This document shows positions 23,041-34,065 of a DNA stretch of 64,000 nt, one piece after another. Both the position numbers and the translations under genes were made by a program. A model generated the notes under the pieces. It saw only the letters and a list, made by a program, of their open reading frames with translations. It made no database searches and was not told where the DNA came from. Origin of the DNA: Hygrophila difformis (Eukaryota; Streptophyta; Magnoliopsida; Lamiales; Acanthaceae); the NCBI GenBank assembly GCA_030278955.1, contig JAOANR010000003.1:20297050-20361049 (forward strand), in the 5' to 3' direction. The stretch's first letter is position 1; each line of letters begins with the position of its first letter.

Positions 23041-26000
23041 TATCACACCGTAAAATTTTAAATTTAAAATAAATAGATATTCAAATTCTTTAAAATAATA
23101 ATAATAACAATAATTCTCCTAAGTGTAATTTTTATTGAACATTAAATTAGAGAATGGAAAATTTTATTTTTGGAAATAAGTATTATTCAATCAATCCCTA
23201 ACAAGTACTGCGCTAAAATTTATATAATTAAAATTCTTTTTAAGCACAAGTATAATTAAATTAGTTCATGAGCAAATATATTTATTTTAGGTCCATTAGA
23301 TTATAAGCATTGATTTTTGGATTTTAATTAATTTCTAATATGTCAGCAGAAGACTTGGGAAAGTCATGGTAGGTACGATTTTAGTGATATTGATTAATTC
23401 TTATATGTACTAGTAGTTCAGTTTCTTTTATTTTCATATCTGAACTAATCATGCATTATTAAGCATAAACTATTTGTGTTATTGAGGTGAGGGCTAGAAT
23501 TTTTGAATTATTGGAGTAGGAAAACAAGCTCATATTTATGTATCATACCAGTGCAAACTGTCATACTCTAAAATCAATGAGGATGGACAATGAACTGTTA
23601 TCCACCTAATGAATTAAATATGGTCACACAAAAGTCGCAATCAACATACTTCTGGATGACCTTCAATCATATTGAATAAATTGACAAATACTTATAGAAA
23701 TTGAAGTCATGTGAGCTGCTATTATGAAAGTGAGAGGAGACGAAACAAGAAAATAAATACGGTGGGGCGGCCAGTAGATTTATTTGTACTATGGGAATTA
23801 TTGCACTATTTTCTTCCTCTTTATAAAAAGAACTTGACATGTGAGAATGAATGAGATGGAGAGGAGAGGCCGACATGGGATGATGGGGATAATTCAATAT
23901 GTACCCACCAATTAATATCATTTGATTTTAATAGAGATTTATGGAACCTGCAAAATAATTGAGGGGTCCAGATAAAAAAAATTGCTTTAGAGCAAGTGTG
24001 ATTGAGTTGAAATGAAGAATGCACTAAGGTTTTTTTAGGTGGGCGGCAACCAAATAAATGCTAGATCAAACCAGTATGAGATAGTCTTATACAAATTTTT
24101 TTAAAAAAAAAGAGAAGAAAGAATAGGTGAGTGAGTTGTAGTAATAAATTTGGGGTGTAGAATGTTACACGTATACAATACACACATTCAAATGAAATTA
24201 ATTTACCCTACAAATGATGGAATGGTTGGGACAAGCTTCTTGAATTAATGGAGTCATCCGTTTTTTTTTTTTTATATATATGTAAAGCAGGAAAAGAGTA
24301 AAAGAGTCTCTCCAGCTCAAAGTTGTATATAATGCGAAGGCCCCTATATATTAATACCCAAATAAAATAGTTGCTCCATCACTTTGAGCTAGTTGAAGGA
24401 TCCATCAGTATAGAGAGGGAGAAAAAAAACACATGATCACGTGGGAGTTTGTCGTTGGAAGTAAATTGACATTATGTGCATTTAAAGGTAGTAGATTGAC
24501 AAATCTGATGGGCAAGTAAAGAGTGTTACATCTCATCCATAAAAGCCCCAATTTCAGCCTCTTCACTCCCTACCTTCCTACAAATTTTATGTTATTTTAC
24601 TACTGAGAAGCTTTGAGGAGAGTTGTGGGATTTATTGTTAAGAAGAGGTGGACGGGTATTGAACTAGTATTCACAAAGATCTTGTGGTAAGTGCTCATGT
24701 ATATTAGTTTTCCCTTGATCAAATTCATACGAAAGGTTCTAACAATAGGATTTTCTCTCATCTTCTTATTTCATGGCTACAAAGGAGTGTTGTTGTGATT
24801 CAAGGATTTTTCCGTAGTTACAAGGGGCCGACGACCTACCAAACGACCATAGAATCTATCCTCTGTAAGTCTATTCCCACCATTTCAAATTTATGAGCTT
24901 TTGGTCGAAAGGTTTAAGAGATATAAGCGTCGGAGTATAAAACGTACAATATGTCACCAAAGATCTACTTTGTGCAACTCATAGAAATCCTTGTTTCCGG
25001 GCTGTTTATAGCCTTCCATTCAAAAATTTTGCTTCAGTAAGTTTGTTCCCTCCAACATGAAGAGTATGGTGTGTAAATTTCAGAATTTTTGGACACCGTG
25101 TGACTCTTGAAAATCGATCTGGTTTATGCATGATCTTTAAAGAAGTTGACAGCAAGGCATATCCGACTTGCAGTGCTTTTAAGGTACCTTTAAAATATTT
25201 TTCTTAAAATCTTTTCTTCATGAAAGTTGTCCCTAATATTTTAAAGTTTATGCCTGTAAATTTTCAAAAATTTTGGATTTCAATTACTAGGCCAAAACCG
25301 ATCTGATATATTGAAAACCATTGTTCGATAATCTGTCAGATTCGATCTATTCATGCGCAATCTTTAAAATCTATGTTTTTGAATACTGTAGAGACTCGAT
25401 CATGAAATATTTTCTTCATAAACAATATTCCCCACATCTTCAATATTATGTTAGTTAAATTTCTCAATTTTGGACGATGTTTGACCTCCAAGTTAGATCT
25501 GGTTTTTCGCTCAAATCTGAGAACAAATCTGCCAATGTTACTCTTCCATAAAGATCCATCTTTTTTCGATCATTTTGGTTCATTATCTTTCAAATGTTTC
25601 TTTATGAAACTTGTTCCATATTGAGTTGACCATGTCTCTTCCAAATTTCATATTTTTTAGAACTCGTATGACAAAGCTATCGGATCTGGTTTACCAAATG
25701 GTTGAAATCATTTTTTTGCTGAAATCTATGTTAAGATAGGGTTTTCTAAAAATCCACGTTTTTGAAAGACTTAAGTGTCTTAAAACTAAATGGTTTCTCA
25801 TGAAAAATATTTATCTACATGTGATCTACCTTCTATAAAAATTTCAGAATTTCTAAATGAGTTTTGATATTTTTAACACCCGTTGAAATGTAAGTCGTTG
25901 TTGTTGAAATTCTGACAGCAAGGTAGTTTTACAAAGATCACGACTTTTGACTCGTTTCTGTACCTTATTTTGAGAAGTGCAAAACATGAAACTTGTTCAT

Positions 26001-27625
26001 ATATGTTTTGAGTAGTTACAGTAAAAAGTTCAGAGCAAACGATTTTCGTATGAATGTTTAAAGCTGTTTGGCGTAAACTGCGACATAAGAAATGGTGATT
26101 TTGAGATCCGTGAAGTAATATATTCATATTTATTAGAAGTTGTTATGGGAGTTTGTAGATGAAATTATATTTGGCATTGTTGAATGCCCTTGTTATAAAA
26201 TTACTTTCTTGAGATTGCCGAAAAATCTTTTAAAGAGAATATTATTTGGATAATTGTGAGTTAAGAAGGGAGATGGTGGAGTAGAGTTGCAATTGGAGGC
26301 TTCTTGTGGAATATAGTTAAACAAGACAATTTATCTGCTCGTCGCCTGCATTGTGTTGTTAACCCCAAGCCTACAGTAACTGTAAGTAGTTTTTTACTCC
26401 TTGGAAACGTGCCAAAATTATTTTTGAGCTTAAGCATAAATTATAATTCCACTTTATTATTTTAAATTTATTCTTATTGCTCTCTACTGCTTTTGAAATA
26501 CTGGTATGCTATTTTTACTGTGCCTAATAATTCTTGCAACCATTCTCAAAATCCTACGGATATTTGAGCGCGCATTGTTACGGGGGTGGGACTGTGTGTG
26601 GGTCGCTGCTGCCCAACTCCCGCATTTGTTGTGCATATTTTAGCCACACGGGGACCATTGGGATTATTTAGCCCGATGCCATTACCTTATCTCACAGTGG
26701 GTTTGAGAAAATTTCTTACCTCCCCCACACCATTGAGTGTATGTGCGAATTGGACCCTACGGCGGGGAACCTGCGCATCATGGTGGCTGAGATAATCATA
26801 TCTCGGTAACGCATATTGTTATATTATCTGTTCCCGGGATATAGATTAATATTTCGTATATGTATAAATTATTCTCGTTTAAACATGTCTTATTCCATAA
26901 ATGTCATTTTAAATTATTTCTGCAACTCAACCTCCTCCGGGAGTAAGGGTTTACTTACTCAGCGATTGTTTTCGCTGACTCTACATTTTTCACAATTTCC
27001 TTTCAGGATTTGAGACCGGCAGAGTTCGACAGAGCATCATTTGTATGGGCACGATTTGGGGTGTAAAATTTAAAAATGTATAATTTTAAATTACCTTTGG
27101 GAAAAATTTATTACTTGGCATAGATATATTTTTAGCATGAAAAATTATTTGGGATTTTAGCCCACATTTACAAAGCATCTTAACAGATCTTGTGCAAAAC
27201 CATTGGCCATAAAAATTTATCTATTGAGCATGGACAAATTATTTGGGTTTCATCCCGCTTGTGCAAATATGGGGCCTCACTGTTTTAAACAACGCGCTTC
27301 ACGTTTTTAACAATATTTTTGAAATGTGAGGTAATAACCTCTTTTAAATTGAAATTTCCATTGATTTATTCCATTATTGTCGTTGAGCTCATTAGAGGAA
27401 TGCGTTCCTCCATTTGGTTATGCTATACCAAATATTTTTAAGCTTATTTTATACTTGTTATAGTATTATAAGCTTCTGTGCAAATTATATGCTAGCTTGT
27501 CCGGAAAGTGGTTAGCATATACATTAAACTCTGATTTTATGCAAGTATGCGTGGCGGTAAAATCTTTTCCATTCTTCCCGCATTTTGCTTCCGCTATTTA
27601 TTTTAGGAAAAATGGGGGTGTTACA
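23041..27625 (+). repeat. 5' LTR of the large element
   Basis: Starts TATCACACCGTAAAATTTT and ends GGGGGTGTTACA. It aligns by eye along its first 3.5 kb with the partial 3' LTR at 42080-45602. A candidate core promoter CCCCTATATATTAATACCC at 24341-24359 is identical in both copies (43421 on in the other). It has a short AAT microsatellite at about 23093-23110. The 3' third carries the leader stem-loop shared with other LTRs. Confidence 0.8.
26960..27006 (+). promoter_or_regulatory. Conserved LTR stem-loop plus pyrimidine tract and AG (large element)
   Basis: ACTTACT followed by arms CAGCGA (26960-26965) and TCGCTG (26972-26977), then a pyrimidine-rich run ending TTTCAG at 27006. Compared with the Tekay-like LTR, both arms have changed so that pairing is kept. 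Confidence 0.5.
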
Positions 27626-27628
27626 GAT

Positions 27629-27640
27629 TGGTATCAGAGC
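27629..27640 (+). promoter_or_regulatory. Primer binding site, tRNA-iMet
   Basis: TGGTATCAGAGC, the complement of the 3' end of plant initiator tRNA-Met, three bases after the LTR end. It primes minus-strand DNA synthesis. Confidence 0.9.
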
Positions 27641-27659
27641 GGTTTTGCTTTATGGAAAT

Positions 27660-27848
27660 GTGCATTTAAATTATTAAAACTTTTGCACAAGAAAATATTT
27701 TTGGAAGCATTATTGCCATGCGAAGTAGTGCATTTAAAATTTTAAAAGTTTTGCACGAAAAATATTTGGAAGCGTTTTGTCCTAAGAAGTAGTGCATTTA
27801 AGTTATTGAAATTTTTGCACGAAAATATTTTTGAAAAATATGCCAAGT
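27660..27848. repeat. Three tandem copies of a 57-68-bp unit after the primer site
   Basis: Units start at 27660, 27728 and 27792, each opening GTGCATTTAA and containing TTTTGCAC and GAAAATATTT. They lie in the untranslated leader. Confidence 0.8.
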
Positions 27849-28586
27849 ACTATTTTTAAAGTTTTATTTGGGGATGGGACACATACACATGCATATAGGC
27901 ACGAGCAGAAATTTTCGTCTATTACGTGTTTATTTTTTTTAAAAGAATTTCCCAAAGTATCGAACTTAGAACTAAAGAAGTATGACCTTTTTTTTCTAGA
28001 CATACAAGAAATCAACCTGTAATACCCGAGAATTTTCCAACATAAAATAAAACAATAATTAAATAAATAAATAATAAATAAAATAAATACTGTAAATAAA
28101 TAAACAAATCCAGCAAATAAAAGAAATAAATAAAGATAAGGAAATGAGAAATGAGATTTTACTTAAAAAGGGAATTAAAGGAATTTAATTAAATAAAAGG
28201 AGGGAAATGGTACACCAAAACCCGACACTAATGAACTCGAGTATTCGAGTCCAAAACATCCAATTAGACTGAGAATAAAATTAGAGAGAAAGTATGAACC
28301 CGAATATACCCCGGAAATCGGAATTCGGGAGCATAGAGGGATAGAAACCCGAAAGAGAGGCGGAAAAGCACGACGGATCGCACGACCCGCCCGGACCGAA
28401 GTCCAGGCGAAGTCGGCGCGGTGGCCGCGCGGTGAAGGGGCTTTAGCGCGCCACGACCGCGCCACTTCACAGATTCGTTTGTTGCGTGAATCTTTCGCCC
28501 GAACGCGGATATTTCGACTTTCGGTTGAACATCTCTCGACTCAAGACCTTTGGGTCGGTTGTGGACGCCCTAGGGATTGAGAATTC

Positions 28587-28594
28587 TATAAATA
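28587..28594 (+). promoter_or_regulatory. TATA box of Tekay-like LTR
   Basis: TATAAATA in a GC-flanked context, conserved in the 3' LTR at about 37142-37149. It is the likely start of element transcription about 30 bp downstream. Confidence 0.75.
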
Positions 28595-30208
28595 AGCCCC
28601 TTGGGAGCCCCAAACAAGTTTACAAAACCCTACAATCTTCTATACGTTCGAAACCCTAAATTCGGAGTCGACGGAAAGCACCAAACGGAGGCAGCAGCTT
28701 TGGACGAAAATCCAAGGTCTTTAAACGTTGTGGTAAGCTCTAGTCCAATAAATCTTTTCACGTTTCAATCCGAAAACGGATTCTAACTTCGGTTCTTTTC
28801 TTTCTACACCCCATATCGAATCTAGATCGTAGAACCCGACGAACGGAGAGGAGAAACGGTGATCTGGAAGCCACGCCTCCGAACTAGACATCCCCGACGT
28901 TCATAGACACTGTAAGTTAACCTTACATGGTTTTGGGAGATTTTAAAACATTCGAAACCTAAAAGATTCAACAAGAACCATAAATCTGTCCACTTTTATT
29001 TTTCTACCGACGCAACAGATTTGGTGAATTTTTCCGACCCTTAAAACGAACTCAAACGGAAAAACTTAAAACACGAAAAACGTTCCTAAGACTTAGACCT
29101 AGCTACTGTAAAAATATGGGAATTTTTGGAGTTGATTTGATATGTGAAAACCCGTTGAAACCGAACTGTTTGAATCTAGATCTCGAAATCTTGGACAGAA
29201 CTTAGGAATGATCTTGATCACGTTTTTGACATAGGATCTAGGCTGTTTTAGATCTTTGGCCGAACATAAAAGTTGTAGATAAATGTCTTAAGATGATCCC
29301 TGTCAAATTTCATTAAATTTGGAGTTGAATTGATATGGTAGAATTTGAAATCTTTAAACTGTGACATATTAAACTCGGACAGAATTCTTCTTATGCGAAA
29401 ATTGGTAATTTTGACCTACTTAGGTATCTCGGATTGAAAAAGTTAAAACACGAAAGTTGTAGATCTTGATGTTTCCGAGTCAGATATGAAATGTTGGAAT
29501 TTTTGGAATTAAATCTGATTTTAGACGAATTTTGGAGTAAACTGTGGTTTACCGAAACGACATCTTGAAATCTTGTTGAAACATGGAATTAACCTTTAGG
29601 GTTGAGACGAATTGAGATATTATTTCTAAATTAATACAATGGAAGGCAGATTTTAAAAACTAAATCCCCTTACAAACTTGATAAATTAAAATTAGGGGTG
29701 AGTGCTCTGCAGGGTGCCCCCTAACGATTCACTTCGTGCCGTAATGGACGATGGTGACCCCGCGCGCTAAATTTGAGATATGGATTGCCTAAACGGCGAA
29801 ACTTAGAGCCTACACTCTCGTGAATATCCGTATGGGTTTCCCGAGGCTCCGGAGTGGTACAGGGTATGGCTGATACGGTTGCGGCCGCCGGGCTACCGGC
29901 TAAAATTGTTGACATCGCGATGCTATCGTGAAACTTTAAAATACCAAATCGGGAATGTAATGGGGATTCTAAATTAAATTAAATTAGATTAAATTATGTT
30001 GTTGTCCAATTAAATTATTTAAATGCTTTATTTAAATTATTGCTATTATCTTGAACCATGTGATATGTGTTATTAAATAGAGCCTGAGATAAATTATGCT
30101 ATTGGATATGGATTAGATGAAACTAAATATTATGCTATTATCATGCTTTTGTTAAATTACTAAATTTATGGCTTTTAAACCCTACGATCATGCATGTGTT
30201 AACTTACT

Positions 30209-30253
30209 CAGCAATTTTGCTGACCAAAACCATTTTTATTCATTTCCTTACAG
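30209..30253 (+). promoter_or_regulatory. Conserved LTR stem-loop plus pyrimidine tract and AG (Tekay-like)
   Basis: Arms CAGCAA (30209-30214) and TTGCTG (30217-30222) after ACTTACT, then TTCATTTCCTTACAG ending 30253. The same element is at 38764-38808 in the 3' LTR. Confidence 0.5.
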
Positions 30254-30618
30254 AATATGTGGAATGAGCATGTGTGAGCACGATTCATGCATGGGATTTT
30301 GGGGAACACTTATTTTGCTTTTAAATTTCGTACTTAGACTATATTATGAACGGGCCTGTTTAACCCGTGTTTTGGCCATGTCGGCCCCTTTTTATATTTT
30401 CCGCTGCGATACTGTACTAAACTAAATATTTCCGCTGCGCTATGCTATTATTATTTTCGAATTATATTGCATGGGCTATTTTGAATGCTTTAAATGTTTT
30501 AAATACTGCAATACCTAGCCTTGCATCTCTTTAGTAAGCTCGGAGAAACCGTGTCTTACTAGGGAGATGTGGCGGTGACATCCCGACCTAGGTGACCAAA
30601 AACCGGGGTGTTACAAGT

Positions 30619-30631
30619 TGGTATCAGAGCC
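30619..30631 (+). promoter_or_regulatory. Primer binding site, tRNA-iMet
   Basis: TGGTATCAGAGCC complements the 3' end of initiator tRNA-Met, three bases after the 5' LTR end. Confidence 0.92.
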
Positions 30632-30835
30632 CGGCTATTTTTAAACTATTATTTTTAAACCATTATTATTTTTAAACTACTATTAATATTTTGACTATTA
30701 TTTTAAATTTTAAATTATTATTTCCATGGAGAAATTTTTTTTTTTTTAAACCCATGGGAAAATATATATATATGGTGCATTAAATTATTGTTGGGGGGAA
30801 ATATCATTTGCATATGCATGTTGCATCTCTGCTAT

Positions 30836-30967
30836 GAACTTAGAATCTTGGAGACTTGAACTTAGAATCTTGGCGAAACTTGAACTTAGCATCTTGGCGA
30901 AACTTGAACTTAGAATCTTGGAAACTCGAACCTAGAATCTTGGCGAATATTAACTTAGATCTCTTGC
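30836..30967. repeat. 22-24-bp tandem repeat in leader
   Basis: About five units of GAACTTAGAATCTTGGCGAA in tandem (units start near 30836, 30858, 30882, 30906 and 30928) just before the first ORF. It sits in a similar place to the tandem repeat after the primer site of the large element. Confidence 0.85.
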
Positions 30968-30976
30968 TTGCGCTAG

Positions 30977-31576
30977 ATGGCTAGTCAGGACATGATGCAG
31001 TTGATGATCAAGATGATGAACGCTCACCTTGACACCCAACAAACCATACAACAAATGAAAAATCGTATAGCTCACTTGGAGGCAAATCTGCACCAAATGG
31101 GAGACTTAAGGGAAGCTGACCTCCAGCACTTCCTGAACTTGAGAGCCGCTGATCAAGATCGCATAAAAGACTTAGAAACTCAAGTGCAAAAACTCACCGA
31201 ACGAAGCGATGCTGTGATAGATAGAGTCGAGGATCTAGGGACGGACCTGCTTGACCTCACTGATATAGTAGTACCATATAGTCCTGTGGAAGACCACTTG
31301 ATGGGACCACGAAGCCCAACACCCCCAGTGGAGAGCTCGTCTGGCCTTATCCACGGACGCTACGGAACCCTTGGGCTCTGGCCCCACATGGTCCGCCCAT
31401 CGCCAAACCCGTGCCCCGTGGAGAACCATCCGGAGGAGACACCGGACCCAGTTCCGGAAGCCGTCGATCCACCATCCCCAGTGTTTCATGGACCTTTGGG
31501 CACTGGCCAGGTCTCTGATGAGGATGATCCTATAGAAGACCCCGCTACCCTGCCAGAGGGCGCGGAGATCTTTTAG
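30977..31576 (+). CDS. Coiled-coil ORF in place of gag, function unknown
   Basis: A 199-residue frame starting at the first ATG after the leader repeats. Residues 1 to about 95 have a heptad-like pattern with many Q, L, M and charged residues (HLDTQQTIQQMKNRIAHLEA), so a long coiled coil is likely. The rest is proline- and acid-rich and probably unstructured (SPTPPVESSS, EDDPIEDPATLPEG). No retroviral gag fold, CCHC knuckle or protease motif is visible. It stands where Tekay elements normally encode gag. AATAAA lies about 70 bp after the stop. It could be a multimerising RNA-binding protein or a cargo ORF; I do not recognise its family. Confidence 0.55.
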   Translation: MASQDMMQLMIKMMNAHLDTQQTIQQMKNRIAHLEANLHQMGDLREADLQHFLNLRAADQDRIKDLETQVQKLTERSDAVIDRVEDLGTDLLDLTDIVVPYSPVEDHLMGPRSPTPPVESSSGLIHGRYGTLGLWPHMVRPSPNPCPVENHPEETPDPVPEAVDPPSPVFHGPLGTGQVSDEDDPIEDPATLPEGAEIF

Positions 31577-31901
31577 ATACTTTATCTTAGATAGTATATT
31601 TATTTTGCGCATCCTATTACTTGTATTAAATTTCTTTTAAAGGAATAAAATGTGAGTTGATTTTTTTTTTTTTTGAAATCCTTCAGCCCAAATTTATCGA
31701 AAAAAAAAAGAGAGAGAGACGAACCGGAACAGTTCCACCGCATTTTCTGTAAACGACAACAGTCAAAACAGTCAACAAGGATACAACGGGAACATAAACT
31801 GCAAAACATAATCAGCAAGGTCATCCTTGTACAGTCCATAGGAAAACAACTAAATAAAACACTACTACATCAAGCCTAGATGGAAATGCGGAAACAAAGG
31901 A

Positions 31902-33248
31902 TCACTGGTCGGGAGGCGGGAACTGACGACGCATATACTCGTCCATCTGACGCATGTAGGCGTACATATCGGTCATGGAGGCCTGCTGCTCCAGCTGTCT
32001 CGTAGTGATCGTATCCATGCGAGCCTGGTACAGGTCCATCCTGGCATCCAGAGCGTCGTAGCGAGCCTGCCCGGCTGCAAACCTAGCATCCATACGAGCG
32101 AACCCCGCATCCATACTAAGCTGCATACCCTGCAGCATCTGAACTATCTGCGGCATCTCCGCACCCTGCTGGGGAACCTCGGGAGGCGGAGGTGGCTGCT
32201 CAGGAGGAACAACTAAAATCAAACCATCACCGTTGGGCTCCGGGCGAAGGACAGCCGGAGGAGCCCCACGTCGAAGAGCACTGCGTCGAGGGGCGTAGCT
32301 AGGGATACGGTAGTAGCCGCCAGCGGATAGCTCGTAAGGATCCGTCTCTGGGGACGTACGGATCCCCTGAGCCGCACACATGCCGCAAATAAGATGAACA
32401 TGGGTAATCACCCTGCTTCCTCGTCCTCGGCGCATACCCCTCAGGTTGTCCGCGATACAAGCCCCAACATTCACCCTACCACCCCGGGCGAGAAAGCAGA
32501 TGGTCTCATAGACGTGGTCGATAACAATGTGGCTCCGGGTGATCGGCCGGACACGGCCTAACCATATCTGAGCTAGCTCGCGCCACGGAGAGTCCATCGT
32601 CGTCAACCTCAGCTCGTGATCATGCTCGAGCAGAGGAGCCGTCAAGGTGCATAAAACGCCCCACGCAGGCGGGGGTATACGACCCTCAGGCTGTGGCCGG
32701 AACACGCCGTCGTCAGGAAGGCCAAAGTAGACGTTGATCGCCCGAGCACTGAAATCTAGATGGCGACCCCGAACCCAGACTTGAGACAAGTCACTGTTCT
32801 CCCCGAGACCGCCAATGTTGGCAATGACCTCCATAGCTAAGTACCCAGAAGCGACGCCCTCGGGATGGCGCGCAAGCCCAGTCCACTGAAGAAGACCCAA
32901 AACTGGACTAACCCTGTCGTCGTCCATATGGCGAGGATATATGCCTCTCTCCGGGACATAAGACCTGTTTCGACGAAGCTCGTCGAAGTAGAACTCCTGA
33001 GAGGCCATAGTAGCAAACCGATACCTGTCGTGTCGACGGGGACGCACCTCGTCGGGGAGACCCCTGAGCTTAGGGCCCCGCTGCTCCTCGTCCTCCTCAG
33101 ACTCGCTCTCGTCAAAATCAGACATCGCCGGAGCGGCAGTGCTAGGACCAGCCTCATCGCGCTGAGCAACTCGTCTCCTGGTCCTCGGGGGACACATGAG
33201 TGACGCCAAAACAATCCATAGAAAAAGCAGCATCCTGCAAATATCCAA
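31902..33248 (-). CDS. Antisense ORF, 'putative plant transposon protein' domain (PF20167-like)
   Basis: A 448-codon open frame running against the element. After an acidic N-terminal region (about residues 40-58, DESESEEDEE) the motif FYFDELRRNRSYVPERG occurs at about residues 86-102 and VRGRHLDFSARAIN, then VYFGLPD, at about 159-179. This pattern is familiar from the plant domain found in retrotransposon-associated proteins, where it often lies in additional ORFs. The C-terminus (about 375-448) is a methionine/alanine/arginine-rich coiled coil. The molecular role of the family is unknown. The likely start is the internal Met 6, just after a candidate splice acceptor, or an upstream exon joined in frame. 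A T14 run at 31661-31674 is a poly(A) on the coding strand, about 230 bp past the stop. Confidence 0.65.
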   Translation of the reverse strand: MDICRMLLFLWIVLASLMCPPRTRRRVAQRDEAGPSTAAPAMSDFDESESEEDEEQRGPKLRGLPDEVRPRRHDRYRFATMASQEFYFDELRRNRSYVPERGIYPRHMDDDRVSPVLGLLQWTGLARHPEGVASGYLAMEVIANIGGLGENSDLSQVWVRGRHLDFSARAINVYFGLPDDGVFRPQPEGRIPPPAWGVLCTLTAPLLEHDHELRLTTMDSPWRELAQIWLGRVRPITRSHIVIDHVYETICFLARGGRVNVGACIADNLRGMRRGRGSRVITHVHLICGMCAAQGIRTSPETDPYELSAGGYYRIPSYAPRRSALRRGAPPAVLRPEPNGDGLILVVPPEQPPPPPEVPQQGAEMPQIVQMLQGMQLSMDAGFARMDARFAAGQARYDALDARMDLYQARMDTITTRQLEQQASMTDMYAYMRQMDEYMRRQFPPPDQ

Positions 33249-33996
33249 CCAATACCAAATGTAAGGATAAATCCCACACGGCGATTACACGAAGCATAAT
33301 CTAGAAAACACGAGAACATGAAGTGGGAGCCCTAACACGAGCGATCAAGAGGATAACCAAACCAAGACTATGTCTAGAAAAGTCCCAAACCCCCTTGGGA
33401 CATTTCGTCGAACACGTTGAGTGCGCGATAAATCAAGACCAAAGTTTACTTGTAAACACATGGGGAACGTCCCCAAAACAAACCAATGGCTTAGACAATA
33501 ACTTATCATCATAATAGGGCACAAATTGACGACAACGAACTCATCCGCATGCCCACAATACCAATACAAATCGGGAAATTCATGCTTTCCTTAAAATATG
33601 GAATCTAGTAAAACTTCCTCAAACTAGGCATGCATTGTGGCACAAATACTTCCTAATCAACAAAAATAACACCAAGTATCGCCCAAACTCGCTAATTGCA
33701 TAAATTAAGTCTAAAAACAACAAACCCCCAATTCTTGTCTCTAAACCCTAATTTTGAAATTCGCCCAAAGATTAAGGCTAATCAAGACATAAAATCTGAA
33801 ATTGACAAGTAGAAGTAGTAGATGCATACCTTGCAAAGGAAAATCGAGGCCGGGAACGAGAGAATCGGGGGATGGGAGAACGAATTTGAGAGAAAACTAG
33901 AAGAAGCCTCGGAAGTGGAAATGGGGCGGAATGGCTCGCGCTCCGCGCGAGCCCTTTTACTCGAACTGCTATGGCCGCGCGGTCGCCGCGCGCCAC
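33235..33996 (-). other. Candidate 5' exon and intron of the antisense ORF
   Basis: Read on the minus strand, 33996-33830 holds an open, basic, serine/proline/arginine-rich stretch ending CCTTTGCAAG. It is followed by a donor GTATGC at 33829 and an intron of about 595 bp, ending in the acceptor ATTTGCAG at 33235. Removing the intron joins the codon AG|G in frame to ATGCTGCTTTTT of the main ORF. The first exon may be only a 5' untranslated leader, since its composition (pyrimidine-rich, TCTCTCGTTCCC) fits that. Inferred from sequence signals only. Confidence 0.4.
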
Positions 33997-34065
33997 CGCG
34001 CGGGCACCGCGCGAGCCTCAAAGTTTGTTTTTTTTTTATTTATTTTTACCTTCTACTGTTTACTC

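Larger units (their letters stand above)
28018..30615 (+). repeat. 5' LTR of Tekay-like element
   Basis: TGTAATACCCG...GGGTGTTACA, the same length as the 3' copy. The TATA box is at 28587-28594, so U3 is about 570 bp and the transcript would start near 28620. GT-rich donor-like sites (for example ACTGTAAGTTAAC at 28908) and an acceptor-like TTCCTTACAG at 30253 suggest that the leader may be spliced. Confidence 0.92.

Noticed and set aside
23667..24024. Two overlapping minus-strand ORFs, one with a counterpart at 42751-43005
   Set aside because: They lie in LTR sequence, are altered between the two LTRs and show no domain.
28175..28470. Minus-strand frames repeated at 36730-37025
   Set aside because: They are identical in the two LTRs because the LTRs are copies, and they read through the LTR control region. 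They show no domain.
32837..33319. A second minus-strand ORF overlapping the antisense gene
   Set aside because: It is another frame of the PF20167-like ORF region and has no recognisable motif.
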